DNA from: Kiritimatiellia bacterium
GTDB taxonomy: Bacteria; Verrucomicrobiota; Kiritimatiellia; RFP12; UBA1067
Direction: 5' to 3'
NCBI GenBank assembly: GCA_028684935.1
Contig: JAQUEX010000003.1
Location: forward strand, 1 to 45,886
Length of the DNA stretch: 45,886 nt
Made by a program: the position numbers and the translations under genes. How positions within the stretch are numbered: position 1 is the stretch's first letter; each line of letters starts with the position of its first letter. Shown piece after piece: positions 16,058-26,200 of the stretch. Under the pieces are notes generated by a model. That model was not told the DNA's origin. It saw only the letters and a program-made list of their open reading frames with translations, and did no database searches.

Positions 16058-16954
16058 CGCATTTCTTTTGGGTTCGATGTGGACTGTGGTGATCGTGTCC
16101 TCCCCGAACCGGTCTCGCAGTTTCTGCTCCAAGTCAGAGACGATGGCATGGGCGTCGGCCACGCGCATGTCGGGGTTCATGCGGACGTGCAGGTCGATAA
16201 CAACCGTCTGGCCGACAGCGCGGGTACGCAGGTTGTGCGGGTACGAGATGTCCGGGAAGTTCAGCGCGATCGCTTCGATCTCGTCGTGGACCTCGCGCGG
16301 CAACGACTGTTCGGTCAAGCCTCCGATCTGCTCTTTGACGATCAAAAAAGCGACTTTGAGCAAGAGGACGCTGACGAGGATTGCCGCGATGGGGTCCATG
16401 ATGGCCCATTCCGCGCCGAGAAACACGGCCAGGCCGATGCCGGCCGCCGTGCCGATCGAGGAGAGCGCGTCGGAGCGGTGGTGCCAGGCATTCGCGATGA
16501 CGGCGTCATTGCGGGTGCGTCGGCCGATGCGGACGGTTTTTTGATAGAGAATTTCTTTCGAAATAATGGAGAGCAGGGCGGCCCAAAAGGCAACCGGAGA
16601 AGGCCGTGTGACCGGCTGGCCGCCGACGGCGCGAAAAAGGGTGTGGATCGCGTCCCAGCCTAGCTTGATGCCGACAAAAAGCAAGGCCATCCCGACCACG
16701 GCCGCCGCGATGGTTTCGTATTTGCCGTGTCCGTAGGCGTGGTCGGTGTCTTTCGGTTTACGTGAAAACCGGATGCCGATCAGAACCGCGATGTCTGTGG
16801 CGAAATCCGAGGCGGTGTGGACAGCGTCGGCGATCATCGCCTGACTGTTGCCCAAGATACCCGCCGCGAATTTGGCGAGCAGCAGCGTCGCGTTGACGGC
16901 GGCGCCGAGGAGGGTGATGTGTGTGGCCTGTTGCGCTCGATTTGTCAGGTCCAT
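16046..16954 (-). CDS. Cation diffusion facilitator metal exporter
   Basis: A 302-residue CDF protein, full length for the family. It has six hydrophobic segments between about 12 and 205, then a cytoplasmic domain. Metal-site residues are visible in TM2 (ADAVHTASDFATD, HxxxD) and TM5 (AWHHRSDALSS, HHxSD). The loop HAYGHGKYE is the usual histidine-containing link. The C-terminal domain ends with the DLHVRMNPDMRVADAHAI and VHIEP signatures. It should export a divalent metal (Zn, Fe, Mn or Co) by proton antiport; a Mn/Zn-type D in TM2 does not settle which. AGGGAA lies 6 nt before the ATG. It is 19 nt downstream of the methyltransferase gene and probably its operon partner. Confidence 0.95.
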   Translation of the reverse strand: MDLTNRAQQATHITLLGAAVNATLLLAKFAAGILGNSQAMIADAVHTASDFATDIAVLIGIRFSRKPKDTDHAYGHGKYETIAAAVVGMALLFVGIKLGWDAIHTLFRAVGGQPVTRPSPVAFWAALLSIISKEILYQKTVRIGRRTRNDAVIANAWHHRSDALSSIGTAAGIGLAVFLGAEWAIMDPIAAILVSVLLLKVAFLIVKEQIGGLTEQSLPREVHDEIEAIALNFPDISYPHNLRTRAVGQTVVIDLHVRMNPDMRVADAHAIVSDLEQKLRDRFGEDTITTVHIEPKRNASVQ

Positions 16955-16973
16955 GGTTGGTTCCCTGAATGCG

Positions 16974-18209
16974 TCATCGGACGCTTTTGATCACACTGTA
17001 GCCGCGTCGGGGCAAAATCTCGGCCTGTCCGAAGCAGGCGGCCTGACGTTCCTGCAGCGCGTGCGCGCTTTTGGCAACCGTCAGGCAGAGTCCGCCCTGA
17101 TTCAGCGTGTCAAACGCGGTTTGAATAAAGAGTTCAGCGATCCGGAAGTCGGAGTAGTAGGGCGGATTGCCTGCAAAAAGGTCGAAGCGCACGGCCGAAT
17201 GCGGCAGGCCGCAGTCCGAGAGCAGGAGCGTGGCGCGGTCGAGCAAGCCGAGGCTTTCGAGGTTGCGGCGGGTGGCGGCCAAGGCGCGCGCGTGCGAGTC
17301 AAGGAACGTCACGCGCACGGTCGGCTGGCTGCGTGCGAGCAGGATGCCGACCAGCCCGCAGCCGCAGCCCATGTCTAAGACGTGTTGGTCGGGGGCCAGG
17401 TCGCGGGACGCGACTTCGGCCAAGGCGAGTCCGCCGGTGTCAGGACGGCGGTGGCAGAAGACGCCTGGCAGCGAGATGAGCGGACAAGGCTCGAGGCCGG
17501 GCAGCGAGGCGGGGAAGGTCGCGCTGAAATCCCGCACGCGCGCCAACACCCCTTTTTTCTTGGCAATACAGCAGCAGACGCCCTTTTTGTCGAAGCGGAC
17601 GCTCAGCGTGCCGAAGATCGCGCGCACCTGTTTGAGGAGCGCGGCGCTGTCGGTTTCGCAGGCCATCAGGCAGAGACCGCCGTCCACCAGGCGCGCATGG
17701 ATCTCTTCGAGCTGGTCCAAGACCAGTTCGCCGCTCGTTGTGCCGGGGGTGGACATGAAGAGCGCGGCCGCGTAAGGGCCGGCCGGCAGGGCGGCTGTGC
17801 AATGGACTGAGATCGCCGGGCGGACGTCCGCCGCGTCGTCCGAGCCGTCCGCCGTATCGCCGCTCAGGCGCACAAAGGGGTCGTGCGCGAGACGCGATGG
17901 GGTCCCGTTGGCCGCGAGCGTGCGCTGGATGGCGCGGGCGTGGTGCAGGTCGAAGGCATGGCCGTCCAGCGCACGTTTCGGGAAGCGCATCGCGGCAGCC
18001 AGGGCGATGCCGCCGCTCCGGTTGCCGGCGATCAGCAGTGCGCCGTCCGGGGCGGTGTCGAGATGCGGAAGGTGGGTGAGCAGCAGACGCTCGGTGGCGT
18101 TCAGTCCTGACCGTGAGACCACGGCGAGCGTGCCGTCGAGAAACGTTTCGGTGACAGCGCGGCTTTTCGGCCGGTCGGTGATGCGGATTGTGTACATGGC
18201 AGGTTTCAT
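16974..18209 (-). CDS. RsmC/RlmG-like rRNA guanine-N2 methyltransferase
   Basis: A 411-residue class I methyltransferase with the duplicated layout of RsmC. A degenerate N-terminal half (ERLLLTHLP, LLIAGNRSGGIA) is followed by an active C-terminal half with the SAM loop VLDMGCGCGLVGI (277-289) and the catalytic NPPYY (348-352). RsmC and RlmG methylate guanine N2 in 16S or 23S rRNA; which rRNA cannot be told here. The ATG at 18209 shares its A with the TGA of the upstream NYN gene (TGATG), a translational-coupling arrangement; a TTG at 18212 or ATG at 18197 are alternatives. The N-terminal half is longer than in E. coli RsmC and carries a CCC run (about 212-214). Confidence 0.85.
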   Translation of the reverse strand: MKPAMYTIRITDRPKSRAVTETFLDGTLAVVSRSGLNATERLLLTHLPHLDTAPDGALLIAGNRSGGIALAAAMRFPKRALDGHAFDLHHARAIQRTLAANGTPSRLAHDPFVRLSGDTADGSDDAADVRPAISVHCTAALPAGPYAAALFMSTPGTTSGELVLDQLEEIHARLVDGGLCLMACETDSAALLKQVRAIFGTLSVRFDKKGVCCCIAKKKGVLARVRDFSATFPASLPGLEPCPLISLPGVFCHRRPDTGGLALAEVASRDLAPDQHVLDMGCGCGLVGILLARSQPTVRVTFLDSHARALAATRRNLESLGLLDRATLLLSDCGLPHSAVRFDLFAGNPPYYSDFRIAELFIQTAFDTLNQGGLCLTVAKSAHALQERQAACFGQAEILPRRGYSVIKSVR

Positions 18210-19957
18210 CAATGCGGGATAAAGGCGCCGAAGTCAAGCACCGGCAGGTTGGCCGCGCCAAGCCGACGGGCGTTGGCGCAGAGGTCCTGGTCGTTGCTGA
18301 CCAAGAGGATCGGGGTCTCGGGCGAGGCCGAGGTGAAAAAGCGGATGTTGTCGAGCAGCACGCCGTCGGCACGGTGCTCGCCTTGTCCGCCGGAGTAGGT
18401 GACGCGCACGTTGGGCGCGGCCTGCGTGTCCTGGCGGGTTGGGCCGTCGAAGACGATCCAGGCGCGCAGGGCGGGATTGGGGCCGGCGAGTCGCGCGACA
18501 TCGCGGGCGAGCCGCTGGCGTTTTTCCGCTTCGGTCAGCGAGGCGCCGCGTGCGGGGTTGTAGCGCGAGGGCAGGCCGAAGAGCACGTTGTGACCGTCGA
18601 GCAGCAGGATGGCCGGGGTTTCGCCGGCGAGCGCGCGCGCCAGCAGGGCGGCCGCCGGAGGCAGCTCGGCGGCCTGCGGCGGCGGAGGCACGCCGAGCGC
18701 CTCTAGAGTGGAGACGCGCCGCTCGAAAGCCGTGTGCAGGCGGGCCACGGCCGGCGCATCCAGCAGGTGCAGCGAGGCCAGCAGGCCGGGCAGTTCGCGC
18801 AGGCGTGGCAGGTCGTTATCGCGTACCGATTGGAGCTGCGCGGCCAGCGCGGATTCGAGCGGGGAGACGGGCGCGTCCGGATCGAGCAGACGGTCGAGGC
18901 GCATCCTTTCGGTGGCGAGTGCAGCCTCCACGGCGTGCAGGTCTGCGGTCGGGCGCAGCGCATTGCGGAGCGCGGCGCGGACTGTGGCGAGCGTCTGTTC
19001 GATCTGACTGCGCCGCGCGGTCAGGAGCGCCCGGTTGCCGCTATGGCGGTCGGCCTCGCACTGTTTGCGCAGGGCGGCTTCGGCCTGCGCGAGCAAATCT
19101 GCGTGCGGGGCGGGATGCTGCGCGTCGCGTTCGATCGCGCGCGCGTGAGCGAGCCAGCCGTGGAACTCTTGCGCCAGGGCCAGTTCGACGGCGGCGGTCA
19201 GGCGTTCCTCACGGTGCGTGCGTTCGCGAGTCAGCTCGACGGTAGCCATTTCCAAGTCACGCGCGGTTTGCCGCAGGGTCTTTTCCAGTTCCTGAACACG
19301 TTGCCGGGCGGCGTCGCGCTGTTCATGGGCTTGGGCGGCCTGGCGCTGGCACCCCGCGAGCCGGTCTTCCGCCCCTTTCAGACGTCGGTTTTCAGTCTGG
19401 AGGTCGCGCAGGCGGTGTTCCAGCCGCTCCTTCTGGGCGAGCCACGCTTCGCGTGTCGGCGCGACGTCGTTGACTTCCGGCGCGCGCCCCAGCAGCGAAT
19501 GGAGATCGGCGAAGAGGTCGCACAGGCGCGCGACGGCGGTGGCGGGCTCGAGAGCGAGAAAGGGGATAGGCTGCAGCAACCAGCTCTCAGCGCGAGTCCT
19601 GATTTCCTCGCGGTCATCGAGCAGCAGCGCGACCAGCAGCACCGGGGCACCCAGCAGCGTGGCGAGGGCGTGGCGGGCCTCGGTCAGCGCCTCGACCGCG
19701 ATCAAGCCGGTGAGCGTGTACGCACGCGAGCGGCGGGCGAGGGCGCGCCGCAGCGCCGGTGAAACCTCGCCCGCACCGCAGGCGATCTGCTGCAGGCGGG
19801 TTCGCAGGAGCGGAAGATTGCCCGCCCGGAAGCCGCCTTTTTGAAAGGCGGGTTCGGTGGCGACAAGAACGGCCAGATCAGCATCCGGCACTAAAGCGGA
19901 CAGCCGGACGAGTTCGTTTTCGCACGCAGGCGTAAGGGGTGTGGAGCACAGGGCCAT
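18209..19957 (-). CDS. Coiled-coil protein with C-terminal NYN/YacP-like nuclease domain
   Basis: A 582-residue protein. The C-terminal 135 residues start at ILLLDGHNVLFGLPS, carry IVFDGPTRQD in the middle and LLVSNDQDLCANARRLGA near the end. These are the three acidic motifs of the NYN (YacP/PIN-like) RNase fold. The middle (about 170-270) is a long Gln/Arg/Glu-rich coiled coil starting LAQKERLEHRLRDLQTENRR, and the N-terminus is helical and unrecognised. YacP-type proteins are implicated in RNA processing. Coupling to an rRNA methyltransferase gene by TGATG fits an RNA-related role, but that is inference. AAGGT precedes the ATG. Confidence 0.82.
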   Translation of the reverse strand: MALCSTPLTPACENELVRLSALVPDADLAVLVATEPAFQKGGFRAGNLPLLRTRLQQIACGAGEVSPALRRALARRSRAYTLTGLIAVEALTEARHALATLLGAPVLLVALLLDDREEIRTRAESWLLQPIPFLALEPATAVARLCDLFADLHSLLGRAPEVNDVAPTREAWLAQKERLEHRLRDLQTENRRLKGAEDRLAGCQRQAAQAHEQRDAARQRVQELEKTLRQTARDLEMATVELTRERTHREERLTAAVELALAQEFHGWLAHARAIERDAQHPAPHADLLAQAEAALRKQCEADRHSGNRALLTARRSQIEQTLATVRAALRNALRPTADLHAVEAALATERMRLDRLLDPDAPVSPLESALAAQLQSVRDNDLPRLRELPGLLASLHLLDAPAVARLHTAFERRVSTLEALGVPPPPQAAELPPAAALLARALAGETPAILLLDGHNVLFGLPSRYNPARGASLTEAEKRQRLARDVARLAGPNPALRAWIVFDGPTRQDTQAAPNVRVTYSGGQGEHRADGVLLDNIRFFTSASPETPILLVSNDQDLCANARRLGAANLPVLDFGAFIPH

Positions 19958-20432
19958 ATCGGTTACCTTACATCTTATGCGAGACCTCGCGCGGGCGCAA
20001 CCCGATTGTGGGGCGGTTTCGGGAAGCTGGCTTGTGAATCTTTTTGGTGAATCTTGTTGACAAGGCGAGGGGCACGTGTCTAACTATAAACCGAAAAAGT
20101 GAGTCAGCGCTTCCCGTGGCATGACATGATTGGGGCGCGAGAAAGGTAAAATGGAGACCCTAGAGCCAATCGGCGCATGCGGGGATTCAGCGAATAAAAA
20201 GCTGGATGAGGGATGGATGTGTCGATCAGTCGAGCCTTTTGCCGGAGGCTGTTTGCCGCGCTTCAGATCCGTGTCGAACCCGGTGGTCACGCCCCCGGAT
20301 CACGCGAGTGATGGTTGCGGTGCGTCGTAGCGTGTCGTTCACAGAACGGGTGAAACGGTTAGTGGCGGCCGGTCGGCGGGTGTGTCTGCCATTCGGTTCA
20401 TCCTTGGGCGAAATTTGAACGAGAGGTTGAAC
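19958..20432 (+). promoter_or_regulatory. 475-nt leader region of the exoprotein operon
   Basis: No gene is supported here. A perfect -35-like TTGACA lies at 20057-20062 and TATAAA at 20085-20090. Their spacing of 22 nt is longer than usual; a weaker TAACTA sits at 18 nt. If transcription starts near 20097, the leader is about 335 nt. It contains several small hairpins, including ATCAC-GCGA-GTGAT with a GNRA-type loop at 20299-20312. I could not match it to a known riboswitch. GAGAGG at 20421-20426 is the ribosome-binding site of the first gene. Confidence 0.4.
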
Positions 20433-21434
20433 ATGAAACGTTCGTTGATCATCCTTGCGGCTGTGGCGGTGTTGGGCTCGCCGGCTGCACGCGCACAAAG
20501 CAGGACACAGACGGTTTCCCTGTCAAAAGGGTGGAATGCCGTGTGGTTGGAGGTGGAGCCGGATGTGGCCGATCCTGCCGCGGTTTTTGAGGGCACGCCC
20601 ATCGACAGGGTCGCGGCGTATACGCTGCCGGCTTCCGAAGCTCAATTCGCGACGCGTACAGAGGTGAACGTGCACACGTTGGCCGGATGGACGGTCTGGT
20701 TTGCCCCGCATCGCGCGGATGCCCCGCTGTCGCGTCTGGCGCGGCTTTCGGGGAACAAAGGGTATCTCATGCATGCCAGTGAACCGGTCACGCTGGCGAT
20801 TCCGGGAACAGTCCGGTTGAGTGCGCCGCGCTGGATGCCGGACTGCTACAACCTGGTCGGGTTCACGGTTGAGGCGCCGGGCGGACCGACCTTCCGACAG
20901 TTCTTCCAAGGATCGCCGGCGCACGCGCAGAGCAAGATCTACCGGCTTGTCAACGGGACGTGGCGTCAAGTGCTTGCGCCGGATTCGGAAGCTCTGCGGC
21001 CGGGGGAGGCGTTCTGGATCTACTGCAAGGGGGCCTCGGATTATCCTGGGCCGTTGCAGGTCACGACAGCGTCGAAAATGGCGGTCTGTCTGTCGGGCAC
21101 GACGCCGTGCAGGCTGATGTTTCTGAACCGGGCTACGCACCCGTTGTCATTCACGCTGGAGCAGGTGACGGCCGGCAACAGCGATGTGCCGATGTCGGCC
21201 CGGATCTCCGTATACAGTGACCGCGTGGTCGGACAGGCCGGGACGGCGTCGGTCGATTTTCCAGCCGGGACGTGGACGCAGGCGTTTCCGGTGTACGAGG
21301 CGGGGTCGGGTGTGACGCTGCCGTTGTCGTTGCGGCCGGGCAGTTTGGCCGCAGGTACATACCACTCGCTGCTGAAAGTCACCACGGATATCGGTTCTGT
21401 GACATACGTTCCGGTCACGGCGGTGAACGAGTGA
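20433..21434 (+). CDS. Secreted GWNAVWLEV-type protein, first gene of exoprotein operon
   Basis: A 333-residue exported protein with signal peptide MKRSLIILAAVAVLGSPAARA. The mature part is beta-rich with few charged clusters. It opens with TQTVSLSKGWNAVWLEVEPD (residues 26-45) and contains GNKGYLMHA, RWMPDCYNLVGFTVEAP and GEAFWIYCKGASDYPGPL. I recall similar openings in uncharacterised secreted proteins of PVC and other bacteria, but know no function. The last 90 residues form an Ig-like beta sandwich. The start is set by GAGAGG 6 nt upstream and the signal peptide; the frame is open upstream to 20382. It probably encodes a small partner of the giant proteins downstream; the next gene starts 28 nt after its stop. 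Confidence 0.8.
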   Translation: MKRSLIILAAVAVLGSPAARAQSRTQTVSLSKGWNAVWLEVEPDVADPAAVFEGTPIDRVAAYTLPASEAQFATRTEVNVHTLAGWTVWFAPHRADAPLSRLARLSGNKGYLMHASEPVTLAIPGTVRLSAPRWMPDCYNLVGFTVEAPGGPTFRQFFQGSPAHAQSKIYRLVNGTWRQVLAPDSEALRPGEAFWIYCKGASDYPGPLQVTTASKMAVCLSGTTPCRLMFLNRATHPLSFTLEQVTAGNSDVPMSARISVYSDRVVGQAGTASVDFPAGTWTQAFPVYEAGSGVTLPLSLRPGSLAAGTYHSLLKVTTDIGSVTYVPVTAVNE

Positions 21435-21462
21435 ACGTCGGACAGGGTGAGGAGGACCGCGC

Positions 21463-23280
21463 ATGAACACGAAGAGATGTTGCCGGACAACGAGGCTGCG
21501 GACGGCGCAGCGTGGTGCTATGGGCCTGTTCTGCCTGCTGACAGTGTCCTACAGGGCCTTGGCAGATGGTGTCACGCCGTATGCCGGGCTGTGGGTGGGC
21601 ACCGTGGCGCTGGGGCGCGTGAATGAGGTAACGATCGCCAAAGACGCGAACAATGTGGATGTGGCGCCGGATCCGGCGGTCCCGACCGTCACGGCGGACC
21701 GCGCAGACATTCTGCTCATCCTGCATGTCAACGGTGCCGGGCAGGCGAGCCTGCTCAAGGACGTCGCGGTCATGAACAGAAACGTGTCCGGCCTGCCGGG
21801 CGCAAGCGTGGCCGATGCCGTGGCGGCGCGGTCGGACGAGAGTTCTCTCTCGCTGGTGACGGACCCTGGACTATACGCCGAGTTTCCGGCCCAGAAGGCC
21901 ATTCACCTGTCGAGTGTGGTCTTTGACTTTGGCGACGCGCAGGCGACGGCGGCCGTCGACGCGCTGGTCGCCGGTGTGGTGGCTCAGGCGGTCGCGTTCG
22001 TGCAGGGCGTGACGCCCGGCCAGATCGACACCGCAGCCGAGCGCAATGCACAGGTCAACGCGCAAGGCCCGGTGATCGCGGCGGATCAGGCGAGTTGCGT
22101 GGACTCAGCCGATGTGGCGGCCGGTTTCAGCGCGTTTCTGAACACCTTCACGCCGTCGATCGTGCAGGCGGTGGCCTCAGCGCCGGACGGGGCCGACGCC
22201 CAGCAGATGACGGCGGCGGCGCAGGCGTTGCGCGACGTGTCATTCTACGGGGACACGCGAGCGCTGGAGATGGTTGAAGCCGTGAAGGCGGCCGGTGCCG
22301 TCGCGGCGCTCAATGTCGCGGCTCGCTTCGCCGACACGGCGAATCTGTATCAACGGTATGTGTGCGGCAAGCTCTTTGGCGATACTGTTTGGGCGGCTGC
22401 GGCGTGTGTCTCGACGAATGCGGTGCTGACGGTTCAGGACCTGAAGGGGGGCGTCGCCAGTGCTGCCGCCAGCGAGGCGCTGCGCATTCAGGCGCTGTCC
22501 TCGCCTTACGCCGACACGCGCGCCATGGACGCGCTGGATGCGGTACTGGAGGCCGTGATCGAGGCCGCGCAAGCGGCGTCCGGCCAGACTCAGGCGGAGC
22601 GCGAGCGCCTGGCGGCCGAGGCCGGCAAGGCCGCGCTTGCGCAGCGCGTGGCGCGCTATCCGTTGCCGCTGACCGCGCCGACCCGAGATTACACGGCTTT
22701 TGTGACCTCGCCGTCGTTTGCCGGCGCGCCGCTGGTTGCGGCGCGCGCCGCTCTGGCGGCTGGCTTGCTGGAGAAGGCCGATAACCCGTTGACGTGGCCG
22801 GTGCGCGTGCCGGCCGTGGCACGCGATGCGGCTGTGAACGCCTTGCAGGCGGTCTATGCAGCGGCCGCGCTCGCGGTACGGCACGACGTGCCGTTGGCGG
22901 GCACATTCGGGCCGGGGTCCGGCGATCCCCGCTACACGGCGGAGGTGCAGCCGCCTGATGGGCTCGGGCCGGCTGGACTGGCCGGCACGATCCGGCTGCC
23001 CGCCAACCATCCGACCCATCCGTTCCGTCACAGGCGTCATCCGGATCACAGCACAGGAGTTGATCTCACGCGCCTGATCCGGATCGACTTCGATGGGGAG
23101 GCGTCGACCCATGGCGGGATGCCGGTGGCCTATGGCGTTGCGAGTGTGACGGGTGTCTACCGCGAGGAGATTTTCGGACTGCACAAACCGCTGGGGGCCA
23201 ACAAGGACATCGGGCTCAAGGTTGAGGGGCGGTTCCAACTCAACAGGGTCAGCCGCATTGACACGCTGAACGCGCAGTGA
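21463..23280 (+). CDS. Secreted Ala-rich protein with His-rich C-terminal motif
   Basis: A 605-residue exported protein (signal segment about residues 1-34, ending SYRALA). The N-terminal domain starts YAGLWVGTVALGRVNEV. A long Ala-rich helical region (about 160-480) follows with sequences such as EAAQAASGQTQAERERLAAE. The C-terminus is beta-like and includes NHPTHPFRHRRHPDH (515-529), a dense histidine motif that could bind metal, then RIDFDGEAS and GVYREEIFGLHKPL. I do not recognise a named family; the LWVGTV...RVNEV opening and the PF-H-HPDH motif look conserved rather than random. GAGGA precedes the ATG by 6 nt. It lies 28 nt after the first gene and 13 nt before the 3024-residue giant, so it is surely co-transcribed. 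Confidence 0.78.
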   Translation: MNTKRCCRTTRLRTAQRGAMGLFCLLTVSYRALADGVTPYAGLWVGTVALGRVNEVTIAKDANNVDVAPDPAVPTVTADRADILLILHVNGAGQASLLKDVAVMNRNVSGLPGASVADAVAARSDESSLSLVTDPGLYAEFPAQKAIHLSSVVFDFGDAQATAAVDALVAGVVAQAVAFVQGVTPGQIDTAAERNAQVNAQGPVIAADQASCVDSADVAAGFSAFLNTFTPSIVQAVASAPDGADAQQMTAAAQALRDVSFYGDTRALEMVEAVKAAGAVAALNVAARFADTANLYQRYVCGKLFGDTVWAAAACVSTNAVLTVQDLKGGVASAAASEALRIQALSSPYADTRAMDALDAVLEAVIEAAQAASGQTQAERERLAAEAGKAALAQRVARYPLPLTAPTRDYTAFVTSPSFAGAPLVAARAALAAGLLEKADNPLTWPVRVPAVARDAAVNALQAVYAAAALAVRHDVPLAGTFGPGSGDPRYTAEVQPPDGLGPAGLAGTIRLPANHPTHPFRHRRHPDHSTGVDLTRLIRIDFDGEASTHGGMPVAYGVASVTGVYREEIFGLHKPLGANKDIGLKVEGRFQLNRVSRIDTLNAQ

Positions 23281-23293
23281 CGGGAGAACGGTC

Positions 23294-26200
23294 ATGAAAG
23301 CAAAGCGAATCAGAGAGAGGGTCTTGACGGCGGCTGCCGGGATGCTGTCGGTCCTGCCGCTAACCGGCGTGCTGGCGGCGACGACGCCGATTCCGTTTAC
23401 CTTGACCGTCACGCCGAAGATTGGCGGGGTCACGCAGTTTTCGTTCTTGAACGAATCGACGGAACCGATCATCGGCATTTTGGTGGAAAAAGACACGGCG
23501 GCCGGGTCGGTCAAGTTCCTGAAGTTGAAGGATGACTGCCTGAGCAGCGGCATTGTGGAAACGCCCAGCTACAGCTCCTCCAACGACGTATACGGGGCGG
23601 TGCGCGAGGTGTATCGGGGCATTCCGACTTATGCGTCGGCCACGGTCATCAACAGTGCGCTGCTGGTCGCCGCGACCAATACGTTCCCCAACGGTCTGGC
23701 CACCAACCTGTTTGGGGCGGTCACGTCACGCTCGCAGATCAAAACCGGCTCTTTCCAGACGCCGCGTAATTCGATCAATGATTTCTGCGTCCAGCGGCTT
23801 CACGCCTACGTCAGCATTCCCGCTGACGGCACTTACCGGTTCAAGATGACCTCGGATGACAACGGCGTCCTAACGTATGAAAAGACGGCGTCGGCCACCG
23901 GCAGTCCACACGCGCTTCCTGTTCCGCGGCTGACGTGCAGTTGGCCGCATCTGTCCTGGATCGGGCTGCCGATTTTCAATACGTATTACACCTATTGGAG
24001 CTGGGATCATTTCAGTTATAGTGACAGCACCAATTATTTCGCGAAAGGCGATGTGGTTTATGTTGCTGCCTACGCCATTGATACGGGAGGGGGCGACCAC
24101 ATCCGGATCGGTTGGTCCTACACGCCGGCAGATGATCCGACGGTGGTCGTCGATGAGGTCATTCCGCTCGCCTATCTATCAACGCAGGGCGCGAATGATT
24201 GGCCGGATCTGGTCCGGACGCCGATCGACCCCACGGCCATCGCCGCAGAACCCTCGCATACCATCCGCATCAAAGAGATCGGCACCTTGGGGTGGGGACA
24301 TGAGTATCTGTTCACCGCTTATTTCGAAAATACGCTGACAAAGGCGACGACCGAGCTGTGGAATCTGCCGTCAACCCGGACGCCCACTAAAGTGACGGTC
24401 ATGGGGGCGTACGGCAACCAGGGGACCCTGATCTTGGGGAGCACGGCTTCCACCGAGTTGGACAAACAATACGTGTTCAAAACCGACGATCGGCCGTTGA
24501 AGCTGAACGTTCAGTCGGTCGATGAATCCGGCAACATCATGACGAGCCTGAACCGGTTCACGGTGGAGGTCCAGGACCCGACAATGTCTGACGGTTTGCT
24601 GGTCTCGGTCACCAATCCGGTGTCCGGCACGTTCAGCCATCCCTATCTGCGCAGAGGCATGCAGGTCCGTGTGACCGTGCCTCAAGCGATTTATTTTGAC
24701 CGTGCCGGCGCATTCATGTATGCGTCCGGCGGGGACGGCGCCACGCAAACCAACGCGTATGAACGCTACGGGGCTGCGGGCCTCAGCATCAACAATTCGG
24801 CACCGACCGGCGACGCCACCGAGTATGAGGCGGAGCTTCAGCAGGATCTGACCGTCAAGATCCGCTGGAACCATCAATACGCGCTGCGGGTCAAACAGGA
24901 TTTCACGAAGACCGGCAGCCGCTTGCTGACCGAGCAAGGCACGCACTGGGCGGGGCCGCTGACCTCGGGGGCGTCGGGCAGCCCCACGCATGATGCCATG
25001 GCGTTGCATTGGATCGACGCCGGCGTGGATGTGGTGGATCAGATTGACGGACAGATTCTGGACACGTCGCATGCCGGCATGAACCTCGACGTGCGGTTTG
25101 TGCCGTTCGCCTACATTGCCGAGGGCAGTGCGTTGGGTTTGTACTGGTCGCCGAACAGCACGGCGATCCGTACAAACCGGTTCGAGGTGGGACAGGCGCC
25201 TGCCGCACGCCAGCAGGTCAGCGCGTTTACGATGCGTTCGTGGGCCACCTTGACCTATCGCTGGAAACTGCAGTACGGCGTGCGGGTGAGCAGCCTGCTC
25301 AGCACAGGTGGCGGCAACCTGGCGCGCGTGTATGACGGCGCAGGGCTTGTCGGCGCGTTGGACGGCGTGTACTGGTTTGATGAAGGCACGCCGGTCAACG
25401 TGCTGGCCCGAGCCAACATCGACACAGAAACCTCGCAGGCGCTGAGCGGCTGGACACTGGGCGACGGCTATTACTTCAGCTTGTCGGGCGGCACGATCGA
25501 TACCGGCAGCGGCGCGTTGTCTGGAACGACCGCCATTCCCGTCGTGGACGGCAGCCCGGTGGCCCGGTGGCTCAAAGAGGTCATTCTGCCCGACAGTCCG
25601 CGTCTGCGCGGCATGGAGATCCCCTCGTTGGACCGGCCGGTGTATGTGTCATGGCAGTTCGGCGATCAGGTGTTCACAGATCCCTCGGTGCCGATCGGCG
25701 AGTCGGTTTTCCAAGGGATGATGACGGCACTGCCCGCTTCGGTGCAGCTTGCCGTTCAGGCTAAAGAACCGGATTCCGTGTCTGATCCAACCGCCACGGT
25801 GTGGGACCCGAACGCGGCGTGTCTCTACCCGGTCAAGCCAGGCGACTACACAGCGACGTGGAGCGCGGAGGGTATCACCGCGACCGTGCGGTTCAAAGCG
25901 GTTTGGCCCGCGTTGCCGCATTACCGCCACATCGCCGGCGCTCCGGCGGTCGAGCTGACTCCGGATGTGAACGGAACGTTCATTTTCAAAAAGCAGGCGC
26001 ACACGGAAAATGGGGCGACCATCATGCAGGCCAGCCAGTTTACGGCGGACGCGGCCGGCCGGTCTGTTCTGCAATTCGCAGAGGTCAAAAAGATCGGGCG
26101 CGGCGAGCCCAAAGAGTATGTCAGGATCCGCGTCGTGCAAACGGTCAACCTGTCAGACAGCCTCGCGGTCAACGGCAGCAGAACCGCAGTGATCGGGCGT

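Noticed and set aside
20090-20432. Known riboswitch in the operon leader
   Set aside because: I compared the leader by eye with common classes such as the c-di-GMP aptamers and found no conserved core.
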